A DNA stretch of 64,000 nucleotides from Pseudomonas knackmussii B13 (GTDB lineage Bacteria; Pseudomonadota; Gammaproteobacteria; Pseudomonadales; Pseudomonadaceae). Below the pieces are notes generated by a model, which had not been told where the DNA came from, ran no database searches, and saw only the letters and a list, made by a program, of their open reading frames with translations. Below, one piece after another: positions 29,827 to 38,373 of the stretch; within the stretch, counting starts at the first letter, position 1, and every line of letters begins with the position of its first letter. The DNA is taken from the NCBI RefSeq assembly GCF_000689415.1, contig NZ_HG322950.1, forward strand, positions 4,037,501 to 4,101,500, written 5' to 3'. The position numbers and the translations under genes were made by a program.

Positions 29827-30591
29827 TTATTTGGTAGCCCAGAGCACCAGCACGTCTGTGCTGAAGGAGCCCTCGGCGTCGATCTCGAAATATTCCCGCA
29901 CCTCGTCACCTACGGAAAGCTGCAGGGCGCGAATGGCCTGGCGCATCACCTCGGGGGTGCGCATGCGCTCGACCCATGAAGTGAACTCCAGGCGCAGACG
30001 CTGGCGGCTGCATCCAGTGACTGCCAGCCCCGCTTCGCCGACCAGGCGCGTCCACTCGGACGGCGAATAGTCGCGCACGTGGCTGGTATCGCGCAGCACT
30101 TCCACCGCTTGCAGGTGCGTATCGAGCAGCGGCAAACCGGGCGCCGCCACGTCGATGAAGCAGACCACGCCGCACGGCTTCAGCACCCGGCGCACTTCGC
30201 GCAGCGCCTGGCCGACATCACGCCAGTGGTGCGCGGAATAGCGGCTGAAGACGAAATCGAATGCGCCGTCCTCGAAAGGCAGGCTCTCGGCGACGCCCTG
30301 TTCGGTGCGGATGTTGTCCAGGCCGCGCTCGGCGGCGGCCGAGGCCACCACGTCGAGCATCTGCTGGGAAAGATCGTATGCGACGACCTCACCGGCCAGC
30401 GAGGCGATCTGGAAGCTGACATGCCCCGCCCCACAACCCAGGTCCAGCACGCGCGCACCAGTGGTCGCCGACAGTCGCTCGCGCAGCTGGGCAAATTCCT
30501 CGCCCTGGGCATGTACGGCGCTGTTCAGGTAAGCGTTGGCCTGAGCGCCGAACTGGCGCTCGACCACGGCTTCGTGGTGACTCTGGGTCAT
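29827..30591 (-). CDS. Class I SAM-dependent methyltransferase
   Basis: 254 residues. LDLGCGAGHVSFQIA near residues 48-62 is motif I for SAM binding; FDFVFSRYSAHHW near 110 and LREVRRVLKPCGV near 129 are the later motifs of the UbiE/BioC-type group. The substrate is unknown. It lies inside the leuC-leuD-x-leuB operon, 34 bp after leuD and 72 bp before leuB, a placement I recall from PAO1 (PA3119). A role in leucine synthesis is not implied by sequence. Confidence 0.85.
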   Translation of the reverse strand: MTQSHHEAVVERQFGAQANAYLNSAVHAQGEEFAQLRERLSATTGARVLDLGCGAGHVSFQIASLAGEVVAYDLSQQMLDVVASAAAERGLDNIRTEQGVAESLPFEDGAFDFVFSRYSAHHWRDVGQALREVRRVLKPCGVVCFIDVAAPGLPLLDTHLQAVEVLRDTSHVRDYSPSEWTRLVGEAGLAVTGCSRQRLRLEFTSWVERMRTPEVMRQAIRALQLSVGDEVREYFEIDAEGSFSTDVLVLWATK

Positions 30592-30625
30592 GGCTTTCTC
30601 CGTTTGCGGGATGGCGCGACGCTTA

Positions 30626-31270
30626 TCAGGCGTCGCGGAACAACCAGGGTTGGCGCTGTTTGTGGCCGACTTCGAAGTCGCGGATGGCATCAGCGGCTTG
30701 CAGGGTCAGGCCGATGTCGTCCAGGCCGTTGAGCAGGCAGTGCTTGCGGAAGGCGTCGACCTCGAAGCTGTACTGCTTGCCGTCCGGACGGGTCACGGTC
30801 TGCGCAGCGAGGTCGACGGTCAGCTGGTAACCCTCGTTGGCCTCGCACTGCTGGAACAGTTCGTCGACTTCCTCGTCTTTCAGGATGATCGGCAGCAGGC
30901 CGTTCTTGAAGCTGTTGTTGAAGAAGATGTCGGCGAAGCTCGGCGCGATCACGGTGCGGAAACCGTACTCGTCCAGCGCCCACGGAGCATGCTCGCGGGA
31001 AGAACCGCAGCCGAAGTTCTCGCGGGCCAGGAGCACGCTGGCGCCCTGGTAGCGAGGGAAGTTCAGGACGAAATCCTTGTTCACCGGACGCTTGGAGTTG
31101 TCCTGGTTCGGCTGGCCGACGTCCAGGTAGCGCCACTCGTCGAACAGGTTCGGACCGAAGCCGGTGCGCTTGATCGACTTGAGGAATTGCTTGGGAATGA
31201 TCTGGTCGGTGTCGACGTTGGCGCGGTCGAGCGGCGCGACGAGACCGGTGTGCTGGGTAAAGGCTTTCAT
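30626..31270 (-). CDS. leuD: 3-isopropylmalate dehydratase small subunit
   Basis: 214 residues. Partner of LeuC in isomerising 2- to 3-isopropylmalate. [20 protein letters not shown] near 14-33 and [14 protein letters not shown] near 86-99 are the conserved active-site segments. It is separated from leuC by 11 bases, so they are translated from one message. Confidence 0.96.
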   Translation of the reverse strand: MKAFTQHTGLVAPLDRANVDTDQIIPKQFLKSIKRTGFGPNLFDEWRYLDVGQPNQDNSKRPVNKDFVLNFPRYQGASVLLARENFGCGSSREHAPWALDEYGFRTVIAPSFADIFFNNSFKNGLLPIILKDEEVDELFQQCEANEGYQLTVDLAAQTVTRPDGKQYSFEVDAFRKHCLLNGLDDIGLTLQAADAIRDFEVGHKQRQPWLFRDA

Positions 31271-31281
31271 GTTCGGTCTCC

Positions 31282-32709
31282 TCAGGCCTGCAGCAATTCA
31301 CGAACGTCGATGAAGCGACCGGTCACCGCGGCGGCGGCGGCCATCGCCGGGCTCACCAGGTGGGTACGACCACCGGCGCCCTGGCGGCCTTCGAAGTTGC
31401 GGTTGGAGGTCGACGCGCAGTGCTCGCCGCTCTCCAGGCGGTCCGGGTTCATCGCCAGGCACATGGAGCAGCCCGGTTCACGCCACTCGAAGCCGGCTTC
31501 GATGAAGATCTTGTCCAGGCCTTCCTTCTCGGCCTGCGCCTTGACCAGGCCCGAGCCCGGCACCACCAGCGCCTGCTTGACGGTGGCAGCGACCTTGCGG
31601 CCCTTGGCCACGGCGGCGGCGGCGCGCAGGTCTTCGATGCGCGAGTTGGTGCAGGAGCCGATGAATACGCGGTCCAGCTGGATATCGGTGATCGCCTGGT
31701 TGGCGTTCAAGCCCATGTACTTGAGCGCGCGGACGATGGAGTCGCGCTTGACCGGGTCGGCTTCGACGGCCGGGTCCGGCACGTTCTGGTCGACAGCCAG
31801 GACCATCTCCGGCGAAGTGCCCCAGCTGACCTGCGGCTTGATGTCCTCGGCACGCAGCTCGACGATGGTGTCGAAGTGCGCGTCGGCATCGGAAACCAGG
31901 TCCTTCCAGGCTTCGACGGCCTTGTCCCAGTCGCTGCCCTGCGGTGCGAACGGACGGCCCTTCACGTACTCGATGGTCTTCTCGTCGCAAGCCACCATGC
32001 CCACGCGCGCACCGGCTTCGATGGACATGTTGCAGATGGTCATGCGGCCTTCCATGGACAGGTCGCGGATGGCGCTGCCGGCGAACTCCAGGGCATGGCC
32101 ATTGCCGCCAGCGGTGCCGATCTTGCCGATCACCGCGAGGACGATGTCCTTGGCGGTCACGCCGAAGGGCAGCTTGCCCTCCACGCGAACCTGCATGTTC
32201 TTCATCTTCTTGGCGACCAGGCACTGAGTGGCGAGCACGTGCTCGACCTCGGAAGTGCCGATGCCGTGGGCCAGCGCGCCGAAGGCACCGTGGGTGGAGG
32301 TGTGCGAGTCGCCGCAGACCACGGTCATGCCCGGCAGGGTCGCGCCCTGCTCCGGGCCGACCACGTGAACGATGCCCTGGCGCACGTCGTTCATCTTGAA
32401 TTCGAGGATGCCGAAGTCATCGCAGTTCTCGTCCAGGGTCTGGACCTGAATGCGCGAGACTTCGTCGGCGATGGCTTCGAGGCCGCCCTTGCGCTCGGCC
32501 TGGGTGGTCGGCACGTTGTGGTCCGGGGTGGCGATGTTGGCGTCGATGCGCCACGGCTTGCGGCCGGCCAGGCGCAGGCCTTCGAAGGCTTGCGGCGAGG
32601 TCACTTCGTGGAGGATGTGGCGATCGATGTAGATCAGCGACGAACCATCATCGCGGCGCTTCACCTCGTGCAGTTCCCAGAGTTTGTCGTAGAGCGTCTT
32701 GCCGGCCAT
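31282..32709 (-). CDS. leuC: 3-isopropylmalate dehydratase large subunit
   Basis: 475 residues, an aconitase-family 4Fe-4S enzyme. The three cluster Cys are visible: one in [17 protein letters not shown] near 347 and two in [12 protein letters not shown] near 411. It binds substrate with LeuD. It heads the leuC-leuD-methyltransferase-leuB operon and is divergent from a LysR regulator across 171 bp. Confidence 0.96.
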   Translation of the reverse strand: MAGKTLYDKLWELHEVKRRDDGSSLIYIDRHILHEVTSPQAFEGLRLAGRKPWRIDANIATPDHNVPTTQAERKGGLEAIADEVSRIQVQTLDENCDDFGILEFKMNDVRQGIVHVVGPEQGATLPGMTVVCGDSHTSTHGAFGALAHGIGTSEVEHVLATQCLVAKKMKNMQVRVEGKLPFGVTAKDIVLAVIGKIGTAGGNGHALEFAGSAIRDLSMEGRMTICNMSIEAGARVGMVACDEKTIEYVKGRPFAPQGSDWDKAVEAWKDLVSDADAHFDTIVELRAEDIKPQVSWGTSPEMVLAVDQNVPDPAVEADPVKRDSIVRALKYMGLNANQAITDIQLDRVFIGSCTNSRIEDLRAAAAVAKGRKVAATVKQALVVPGSGLVKAQAEKEGLDKIFIEAGFEWREPGCSMCLAMNPDRLESGEHCASTSNRNFEGRQGAGGRTHLVSPAMAAAAAVTGRFIDVRELLQA

Positions 32710-32777
32710 CAGAGAATCCTCATCAGCGTCTTTCTATGCCCCTAGGGCTTGTGGGGGAGATGCTATTAGCCCCCGCC

Positions 32778-32805
32778 GAATAACTCAAATTCATATTTTT
32801 TATTC
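32778..32805. promoter_or_regulatory. Candidate LysR-type operator between leuC and lysR
   Basis: AT-rich interval in the 171-bp divergent gap, with inverted GAATAA (32778-32783) and TTATTC (32800-32805) and an internal run of T. It is a plausible binding site for the adjacent LysR regulator; no footprint evidence is available. Confidence 0.4.
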
Positions 32806-32880
32806 AAAGGATTCCCACACGGAATACGAGTAGGTTATGGTTCCAGCGCCGCTCATGGCCCTCCCGGAGTCACCGACGAC

Positions 32881-33774
32881 ATGGATCTCACGAGCCTCAA
32901 TACCTTCCTCGCCATCGCCGAGTCCGGCAGCTTCTCCGAAGCCGGTGAACGCCTGCACCTGACCCAGCCGGCGGTGAGCAAGCGCATCGCGGCCCTGGAA
33001 AACCAGCTCGGCGTGCGCCTGTTCGACCGCGTTGGCCGCGAGGTGACGCTGACCGAATCCGGCCGCGCCCTGCTGCCGCGCGCCTACCAGATCCTCAATG
33101 TACTGGACGACACCCGCCGCGCCCTGACCAACCTCAATGGCGAAGTCAGCGGCCGCCTGGTCCTGGCTACCAGCCACCACATCGGCCTGCATCGCCTGCC
33201 GCCGCTGCTGCGCGCCTTCACCAAGGCGCACCCGCAGGTCGCGCTGGATATCCAGTTCTGCGACTCGGAAGTGGCCTATGAAGAGATCCTGCACGGCCGC
33301 GCCGAACTGGCGGTGATCACCCTCGCACCGGAAACGGCGGAGCCCGTACGCGCCGTGCCGGTATGGGACGATCCGCTGGACTTCGTTGCCGCGCCAGAGC
33401 ACCCGCTGGCCATGCAGGGCACGGTGTTCCTCGCCGATGTGGCGCGGCACCCGGCGGTATTCCCAGGTGGCAACACATTCACCCACCACATCGTGCGACG
33501 GATGTTCGAGGCCGAGGGGCTGACGCCGAACATCGGCATGAGCACCAACTACATGGAGACCATCAAGATGATGGTTTCCATCGGCCTCGCCTGGAGCGTG
33601 CTGCCGCGCACCATGCTCGACGAAACCGTGGTGCGCCTGCCGCTACAGGACATCCAGCTCAGCCGCCAGCTCGGCTACATCCTGCACACCGAGCGCACTT
33701 TGTCGAACGCCGCGCGAGCCTTCATGGCTTTGCTCGACGCCCAGGCGGTGAAGCCCATGGCCTGCCTGGTCTGA
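32881..33774 (+). CDS. LysR-family regulator divergent from leuC
   Basis: 297 residues. The N-terminal helix-turn-helix reads FLAIAESGSFSEAGERLHLT then QPAVSKRIAALE; the remainder is a periplasmic-binding-like effector domain. By position it probably controls the leuCDB operon and its own expression, possibly sensing a leucine-pathway intermediate; that is inference. It corresponds to PAO1 PA3122. Confidence 0.9.
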   Translation: MDLTSLNTFLAIAESGSFSEAGERLHLTQPAVSKRIAALENQLGVRLFDRVGREVTLTESGRALLPRAYQILNVLDDTRRALTNLNGEVSGRLVLATSHHIGLHRLPPLLRAFTKAHPQVALDIQFCDSEVAYEEILHGRAELAVITLAPETAEPVRAVPVWDDPLDFVAAPEHPLAMQGTVFLADVARHPAVFPGGNTFTHHIVRRMFEAEGLTPNIGMSTNYMETIKMMVSIGLAWSVLPRTMLDETVVRLPLQDIQLSRQLGYILHTERTLSNAARAFMALLDAQAVKPMACLV

Positions 33775-33790
33775 CTAAAACGCGAGCAAA

Positions 33791-33818
33791 GAAAAAGGCG
33801 CCTTGCGGCGCCTTTTTC
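33791..33818. terminator. Bidirectional terminator between lysR and ibpA
   Basis: GAAAAAGGCGCC-TTGC-GGCGCCTTTTTC, a perfect palindrome with A and T tracts on either side. It can serve both the plus-strand lysR and minus-strand ibpA transcripts. Confidence 0.92.
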
Positions 33819-33831
33819 GTTCACGGGGCTA

Positions 33832-34278
33832 TCAGCCTTCCAGCGCCGGGCGCTGGCCGTTGATGGCGATCCGCTTGGGCTTGGCCTCTTCCGGAATGAT
33901 GCGCACCAGCTCGATGCTCAGCAGGCCGTTCTTCAGCGACGCGCCGCGGACCTCGATGTGGTCGGCAAGGCGGAACGACAGCTTGAAGGCGCGCTGGGCG
34001 ATGCCCTGGTGCAGGTAGGTGACATCCTCGGAAGCCCTTTCGCGCTTGCCGCCGGTAACGGTCAACACGTCGCGCTCAACTTGCAGCTCCAGATCCTCTT
34101 CCTGCAGGCCAGCCGCAGCGACAACGATGCGGTACTGGTCATCGCCGTGTTTCTCGACGTTGTAGGGCGGGTAGGAACTGCCGTTCTCGCTGCGCAGGGC
34201 AGACTCGAACAGGTCGTTGAAGCGGTCGAAACCGATGGACTGGCGGAACAGCGGGGCGAGAGAAAGGACGTTGCTCAT
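33832..34278 (-). CDS. ibpA: Small heat-shock protein, Hsp20/IbpA family
   Basis: 148 residues. A holdase that binds unfolding proteins. The alpha-crystallin domain spans about 38-130 (PPYNVEKHGDDQYRIVVAAA near 37, the ASLKNGLLSIEL segment near 111-122), flanked by a short N-terminal arm and an IXI-like tail. Its promoter has sigma-32 character and its leader a ROSE-type thermometer (see separate entries). Confidence 0.93.
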   Translation of the reverse strand: MSNVLSLAPLFRQSIGFDRFNDLFESALRSENGSSYPPYNVEKHGDDQYRIVVAAAGLQEEDLELQVERDVLTVTGGKRERASEDVTYLHQGIAQRAFKLSFRLADHIEVRGASLKNGLLSIELVRIIPEEAKPKRIAINGQRPALEG

Positions 34279-34282
34279 GGCG

Positions 34283-34306
34283 GATCTCCTGAATAATCAG
34301 CAAGTT
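34283..34306 (-). promoter_or_regulatory. ROSE-like RNA thermometer hairpin of ibpA
   Basis: The ibpA leader ends CTTGCTGATTATTCAGGAGATCC before GCCATG. The TTGCT motif can pair with the AGGAG ribosome-binding site, the arrangement of short ROSE-like thermometers reported for Pseudomonas ibpA. At low temperature the site would be masked; heat opens it. Confidence 0.75.
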
Positions 34307-34369
34307 ATCTGGATGGAGCCTGTCAGCAGAACTCCGGCGCGGGACCCGTTCGGCCTCCCGCACGGATAC

Positions 34370-34397
34370 AGATAAGGTCGCCAAGGAGCATTTCAAG
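34370..34397 (-). promoter_or_regulatory. Sigma-32-type heat-shock promoter of ibpA
   Basis: CTTGAAA (34391-34397) and CCTTATCT (34370-34377) with a 13-bp spacer, close to the sigma-32 consensus CTTGAAA / CCCCATNT. It would give a leader of about 85 bases ending in the thermometer hairpin. Confidence 0.75.
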
Positions 34398-34434
34398 CCC
34401 TTTCTGAAACATGCTTTTCGCAGGTGAAATCCCC

Positions 34435-35394
34435 TCAGGCGGCTTCTTCGATCTCAACCTGCAGCAACCGGTCGATCAGCTCGCAATCGTGCTCGCGGCG
34501 AATCTGCGCGAACAGCTCCACCGCTTCGGGATAACTGCGGGTCAGCATGCCCAGCCACTGTTTCAGGCGCCCCGGCGCATAGCGCGGCGCGAGCTTGCGC
34601 CGGGCCTGACGCCAGAAGTCGTCGAGCAGCACGCGCACCTCGTCCCAGGCCATCGGCCGCACTTCACGGCCGTCGCGCCAGGCGGCGATCTGCCGGGCCA
34701 GGTCGGGACGGGAAACCAGGCCACGGCCGAGCATGATGTCGTCGACGCCGCTGATGGAGCGGCAGCGCAGGTAATCGTCGAGGGTCCAGACCTCGCCATT
34801 GGCGAAAACCGGCACCTTGACCGCATCGGCGACGCGGGCGACCCATTCCCAGTGCGCCGGTGGCTTGTAGCCATCGACCTTGGTTCGCGCGTGCACCACG
34901 ACATGGGCAGAACCCCCATCGGCCAGCGCTCGCGCGCAATCCAGCGCACCATCGGGCGTCTCGTAGCCCAGGCGCATCTTCGAGGTCACAGGGATGTGCG
35001 CCGGCACCGCGCGGCGCACGGCCTCGACGATGGAGAACATCAGCTCCGGCTCCTTGAGCAGAACCGCGCCACCTCGGGACTTGTTCACCGTCTTCGCCGG
35101 GCAGCCGAAGTTCAGGTCGATCACCGGAGCACCCAGCTCGCAGGCATAGGCGGCGTTTTCCGCCAGGCATTGCGGGTCGGAGCCTAGGAACTGCACGCGC
35201 ATCGACGTACCGGCGCGGGTCCGGCTGCCGTGCAGCAGTTCGGGCGCCAGCTTCTCGTAGGTAGCGAGCGGATGCAGGCGATCGGTGACGCGGATGAATT
35301 CGGTGACGCACCAGTCGATGCCGCCGACACGGGTCAGTACATCGCGGAGAATTTCGTCGACCAACCCCTCCATCGGGGCCAGGGCAATTTGCAC
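34435..35394 (-). CDS. dusC: tRNA-dihydrouridine(16) synthase
   Basis: 319 residues, an FMN TIM-barrel enzyme reducing uridine in the tRNA D loop. [13 protein letters not shown] at the N terminus, [20 protein letters not shown] near 97 with the catalytic Cys, and [11 protein letters not shown] near 170 are family signatures; the short form with KPPAHWEW favours DusC. GTG 35394 is chosen (AAAGG nine bases upstream and matching homologue N termini) over TTG 35403. Confidence 0.9.
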   Translation of the reverse strand: MQIALAPMEGLVDEILRDVLTRVGGIDWCVTEFIRVTDRLHPLATYEKLAPELLHGSRTRAGTSMRVQFLGSDPQCLAENAAYACELGAPVIDLNFGCPAKTVNKSRGGAVLLKEPELMFSIVEAVRRAVPAHIPVTSKMRLGYETPDGALDCARALADGGSAHVVVHARTKVDGYKPPAHWEWVARVADAVKVPVFANGEVWTLDDYLRCRSISGVDDIMLGRGLVSRPDLARQIAAWRDGREVRPMAWDEVRVLLDDFWRQARRKLAPRYAPGRLKQWLGMLTRSYPEAVELFAQIRREHDCELIDRLLQVEIEEAA

Positions 35395-35460
35395 GGGGAA
35401 CAACCTTTACGGGCGAAGGCCGCGGATTCTAGGGACTCGCGCGGCCCAGGCAAAGCCTCG

Positions 35461-35904
35461 TCAGACCGGCGCGGCGCCGAGTAGCGCGCGACCGTAGCCC
35501 TCGATGAACTCCGCCGGCATGCGCTTGGGCTTGCCGCTGGACAGCTCGATGCAGACGAAAGTGGTGCGAGCGCGCAGCAGGGTGACGCCATCGGCCGGAC
35601 GCACCAACTGGAATTGCCGGTCCATGCGCAGCTTCTGGTCGGACTCGACGATCCAGGTGCCCATCTGCAGTTCTTCGCCTTCGTAAGCGGCAGCCAGGTA
35701 GTCGATCTCGTGGCGCACCACCGCCATGGCACGATCCAGGCGGCGGTACTCAGCCAGGTCCAGCCCCAGGCGCTGCGAGTGGCGCCAGGCGCAGCGCTCG
35801 AGCCAGCTGACATAAACGGCGTTGTTGGCGTGACCGAGGCCATCGATGTCCTCGGCGTTGACCGCGATGTCGATGACGAAGGGTTCGGGCAGGTCCCAGG
35901 CCAT
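35461..35904 (-). CDS. Acyl-CoA thioesterase, YbgC/4HBT family
   Basis: 147 residues of hotdog fold. DIDGLGHANNAVYVSWLERC near residues 18-37 is the 4-hydroxybenzoyl-CoA thioesterase motif with the catalytic Asp-equivalent and His. It hydrolyses an acyl-CoA of unknown chain. It sits 66 bp upstream of dusC on the same strand. Confidence 0.85.
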   Translation of the reverse strand: MAWDLPEPFVIDIAVNAEDIDGLGHANNAVYVSWLERCAWRHSQRLGLDLAEYRRLDRAMAVVRHEIDYLAAAYEGEELQMGTWIVESDQKLRMDRQFQLVRPADGVTLLRARTTFVCIELSSGKPKRMPAEFIEGYGRALLGAAPV

Positions 35905-35989
35905 GTGCTTGCTCCAGGCTGAGGCCGGGCCCCTGGGACCCGGCCGCTTGATCGGAGCGCGCAGTTTACAGGCTCGACAGCCTTACGTC

Positions 35990-36835
35990 TCAGGAGGCCA
36001 GTGCCAGCGGCAGCACGCGTGGCGCTTCCTGACCTTCAAGCAGGGCGAGTACCGCATCGCTCAACGCCGCGTCGGCCAGCACGCGCTGATGCCCGCCGCC
36101 ACTCAGGCGCAGCAGGCGACTGCCAGGCCAGGCAGCGTGGATGGCATCGGCATCGGCCACCGGCACCTGCGGATCGTCTTCGGCATGCACTACCAAGCCA
36201 GGGATGGTGAGGTTGTAGCGTTTCACGTCGAGCTGCGCTGCTGGCACACCGGTGTAACGCTCGACCTGGCGGATGAAGCGATGACGCGCCTCGGCCGGCA
36301 GGCCGACGAAGCCGGCGAAGCGGCGCAGGACCGAGAGAATTCGGCTCGGCGCAGAGATGGTCACCAACGCCTCGGTCTTCAGGCCCAACTGAGTCGCAAG
36401 CAGAGCACTGGCGCCACCCATCGAATGACCAATGACCGCGCGCAACGGCGGCAGTTCGCTGGCGGCTTCAAGCAAGGCCCGGGCGAAGAGCATCGGGTTG
36501 GCTTCCCGACCGGGCGAGCGACCATGGGCCGGCCCATCCAGAGCCACTACGGCATAGCCGGCACCGACAAGCTCGCGAATCAGGTGAGCGAACTGCGTAG
36601 GCCGCCCTTCCCAACCATGCATCAGCAGCACCGCCGGCCCTTCCCCCCAACGCAGCGCGGAGAGACCAAAGCGCAGGGTGATGCGCTCGGAACTGGCGAG
36701 TAACGGCAACTCCCAGTCGCGCGGCGGCAGTGGCCGCGGGGTCATGAAGACTTCACGCATGCGCCCTGCCGCCCATTCCGGCGCCAGGCGCCCGAGGGTA
36801 GCGTTAACGCCACGGATCCAGTTCATGCTGTTCAT
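35990..36835 (-). CDS. Alpha/beta hydrolase
   Basis: 281 residues. MHGWEGRPTQFAHL near 78 forms the oxyanion region, IGHSMGGASALLA near 143-155 holds the nucleophile Ser, the acid is in HAEDDPQVPVADA near 220 and the His in GGGHQRVL near 249. Substrate unknown. It follows the TetR gene by 21 bp on the same strand, so it is a likely target of that repressor. Confidence 0.88.
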   Translation of the reverse strand: MNSMNWIRGVNATLGRLAPEWAAGRMREVFMTPRPLPPRDWELPLLASSERITLRFGLSALRWGEGPAVLLMHGWEGRPTQFAHLIRELVGAGYAVVALDGPAHGRSPGREANPMLFARALLEAASELPPLRAVIGHSMGGASALLATQLGLKTEALVTISAPSRILSVLRRFAGFVGLPAEARHRFIRQVERYTGVPAAQLDVKRYNLTIPGLVVHAEDDPQVPVADADAIHAAWPGSRLLRLSGGGHQRVLADAALSDAVLALLEGQEAPRVLPLALAS

Positions 36836-36856
36836 TACCAGTACCTCCGTCGAGGC

Positions 36857-37432
36857 TCAGTTCACCGCCTTTTTGGCGGCACGCAGGACACGGTCGGACA
36901 GATCGCTCGAACCCAGGGTCCGGGCCAACGCCAGTCCACCCACCATCAACGCAAGGTCGGCGAGTACGGTGTCAGCGTCCTCGGGACGCTCGGCCAACTC
37001 GGCGACCATCAGTTCGATATGTTCGGCCAGCACTTCGCGGAAGCCTTCCGGCAGGTGCCCGGCCTCGGCCAACGTGCTTGGGATCGGACAACCCAGCTCC
37101 TCGTCGCTGTCACGATGCTTGCGCGACAGATAGAAAGCGGCGGCCAGTTGCCGACGCTCGCTGAAAGGCATCTGAGGTTCGAATTGCTTGAGCTTCGCCC
37201 GACGCCGCTCCAACAGATGGCGGAAGGCTTCGAGCATCAGCGCGTCTTTGCTCTCGAAGTGCGCGTAGAAACCACCGACGGTCAGCCCGGCCGCGCCCAT
37301 CACCTCGCTGACGCTGGGCTCGACCGGCCCGCGACGCACCAGCGCATTGGCGGCGGCGCCGAGGATGCGCTCGCGGGTCTGGGCCTTCTTCTCACCAATC
37401 CCTTTCGGGCTAGCGGCTGTCTTGCGGCTCAT
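36857..37432 (-). CDS. TetR-family transcriptional regulator
   Basis: 191 residues. The N-terminal helix-turn-helix region reads ILGAAANALVRRG ... VMGAAGLTVGGFYAHFESKD (residues 23-63), and the C-terminal ligand domain resembles the TetR_C group seen with FadR/AcrR-like repressors. It starts at MSRKTAASP; a palindrome just upstream probably is its operator. It probably represses itself and the downstream hydrolase. Confidence 0.9.
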   Translation of the reverse strand: MSRKTAASPKGIGEKKAQTRERILGAAANALVRRGPVEPSVSEVMGAAGLTVGGFYAHFESKDALMLEAFRHLLERRRAKLKQFEPQMPFSERRQLAAAFYLSRKHRDSDEELGCPIPSTLAEAGHLPEGFREVLAEHIELMVAELAERPEDADTVLADLALMVGGLALARTLGSSDLSDRVLRAAKKAVN

Positions 37433-37456
37433 GGCGCTCTCCAAAAATATTATGGA

Positions 37457-37471
37457 GAGAATATTATTCTC
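37457..37471 (-). promoter_or_regulatory. Palindromic operator candidate of the TetR regulator
   Basis: GAGAAT-ATT-ATTCTC, a perfect palindrome within an AT-rich region 25 bases upstream of the tetR start. The position, overlapping where RNA polymerase should bind, fits autorepression. Confidence 0.65.
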
Positions 37472-37543
37472 ATAATAATTTTCGGCAAGCGCCAAGCGCG
37501 ACCATTGGTCGGGCGGAGAATTTTCGGGAGCTGGAAAAACAAA

Positions 37544-37570
37544 AGGGCCACTCGAAAATTGAGTGACCCT
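37544..37570 (-). terminator. Rho-independent terminator of the tRNA-Ala/Glu operon
   Basis: Minus strand GGGTCACTC-AATTTTC-GAGTGGCCC followed by TTTTGTTTTT, 25 bases after the last tRNA-Glu. Confidence 0.88.
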
Positions 37571-37595
37571 ATAGGCCCCGCAAACGCGGGAAAAT

Positions 37596-37671
37596 TGGCG
37601 TCCCCTAGGGGACTCGAACCCCTGTTACCGCCGTGAAAGGGCGGTGTCCTAGGCCACTAGACGAAGGGGAC
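37596..37671 (-). tRNA. tRNA-Glu (TTC), last gene of the Ala-Glu-Ala-Glu operon
   Basis: 76 bases with encoded CCA. Acceptor stem GTCCCCT/AGGGGAC, anticodon TTC in loop CTTTCAC. Identical to the other copy. Confidence 0.97.
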
Positions 37672-37761
37672 GCAAAACCTTCGATTTCAGTTCCGTTCGG
37701 ACCAACGAAACTTACGGACTTAACCTTCGAAGAAATCCGCCTGATGCGGATTCTGGCAATT

Positions 37762-37837
<76 letters not shown>

Positions 37838-37881
37838 AGATGACTCTGGCTGACGACGCGAACGCATCGTCGCTGGATAAG

Positions 37882-37957
37882 TGGCGTCCCCTAGGGGACT
37901 CGAACCCCTGTTACCGCCGTGAAAGGGCGGTGTCCTAGGCCACTAGACGAAGGGGAC
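37882..37957 (-). tRNA. tRNA-Glu (TTC), first Glu copy
   Basis: 76 bases with encoded CCA and anticodon TTC. The Ala-to-Glu spacer that precedes it is nearly the same as in the second pair apart from a deletion of about 38 bp. Confidence 0.97.
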
Positions 37958-38009
37958 GCAAAACCTTCGATTTCAGTTCCGTTCGGACCAACGAAACTTA
38001 CTGGTAATT

Positions 38010-38085
<76 letters not shown>

Positions 38086-38150
38086 AAAGTACCGCTACAT
38101 CTACTGTTCCGCTTCGCTCTGTCGTTCAGTTCGTCGCTGGAACGGGGCGC

Positions 38151-38179
38151 ATCTTAGGGGCGAGGCGAACCCCTGTCAA
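38151..38179 (-). promoter_or_regulatory. Sigma-70 promoter of the tRNA-Ala/Glu operon
   Basis: TTGACA (38174-38179) and TAAGAT (38151-38156) with a 17-bp spacer and a GCGCCCC discriminator, the same discriminator as the tRNA-Val/Asp promoter. An AT-rich upstream stretch (about 38180-38215) may act as an UP element. Confidence 0.88.
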
Positions 38180-38323
38180 CAACAATTTTCCAGTTTTTTA
38201 ATTTTTTTCTCCCAAAGAACAATCACTTAGGTCGCCACCCCTATTACAGCCCAGGCCTGGCGAGCATGCTCGACCGGCCGTCACGCCCTGTCCGCCTGGC
38301 TTTGCCGGCGTCTTGCAGGCATG

Positions 38324-38359
38324 AAAAAGGCCAGGCACCCATAGGTGGCTGGCCTCTTT
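38324..38359 (-). terminator. Rho-independent terminator after gltX
   Basis: Minus strand GGCCAGCCACC-TAT-GGGTGCCTGGCC followed by TTTTTCAT, 14 bases past the gltX stop. Confidence 0.92.
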
Positions 38360-38373
38360 CGAAGAAGCGTCCG

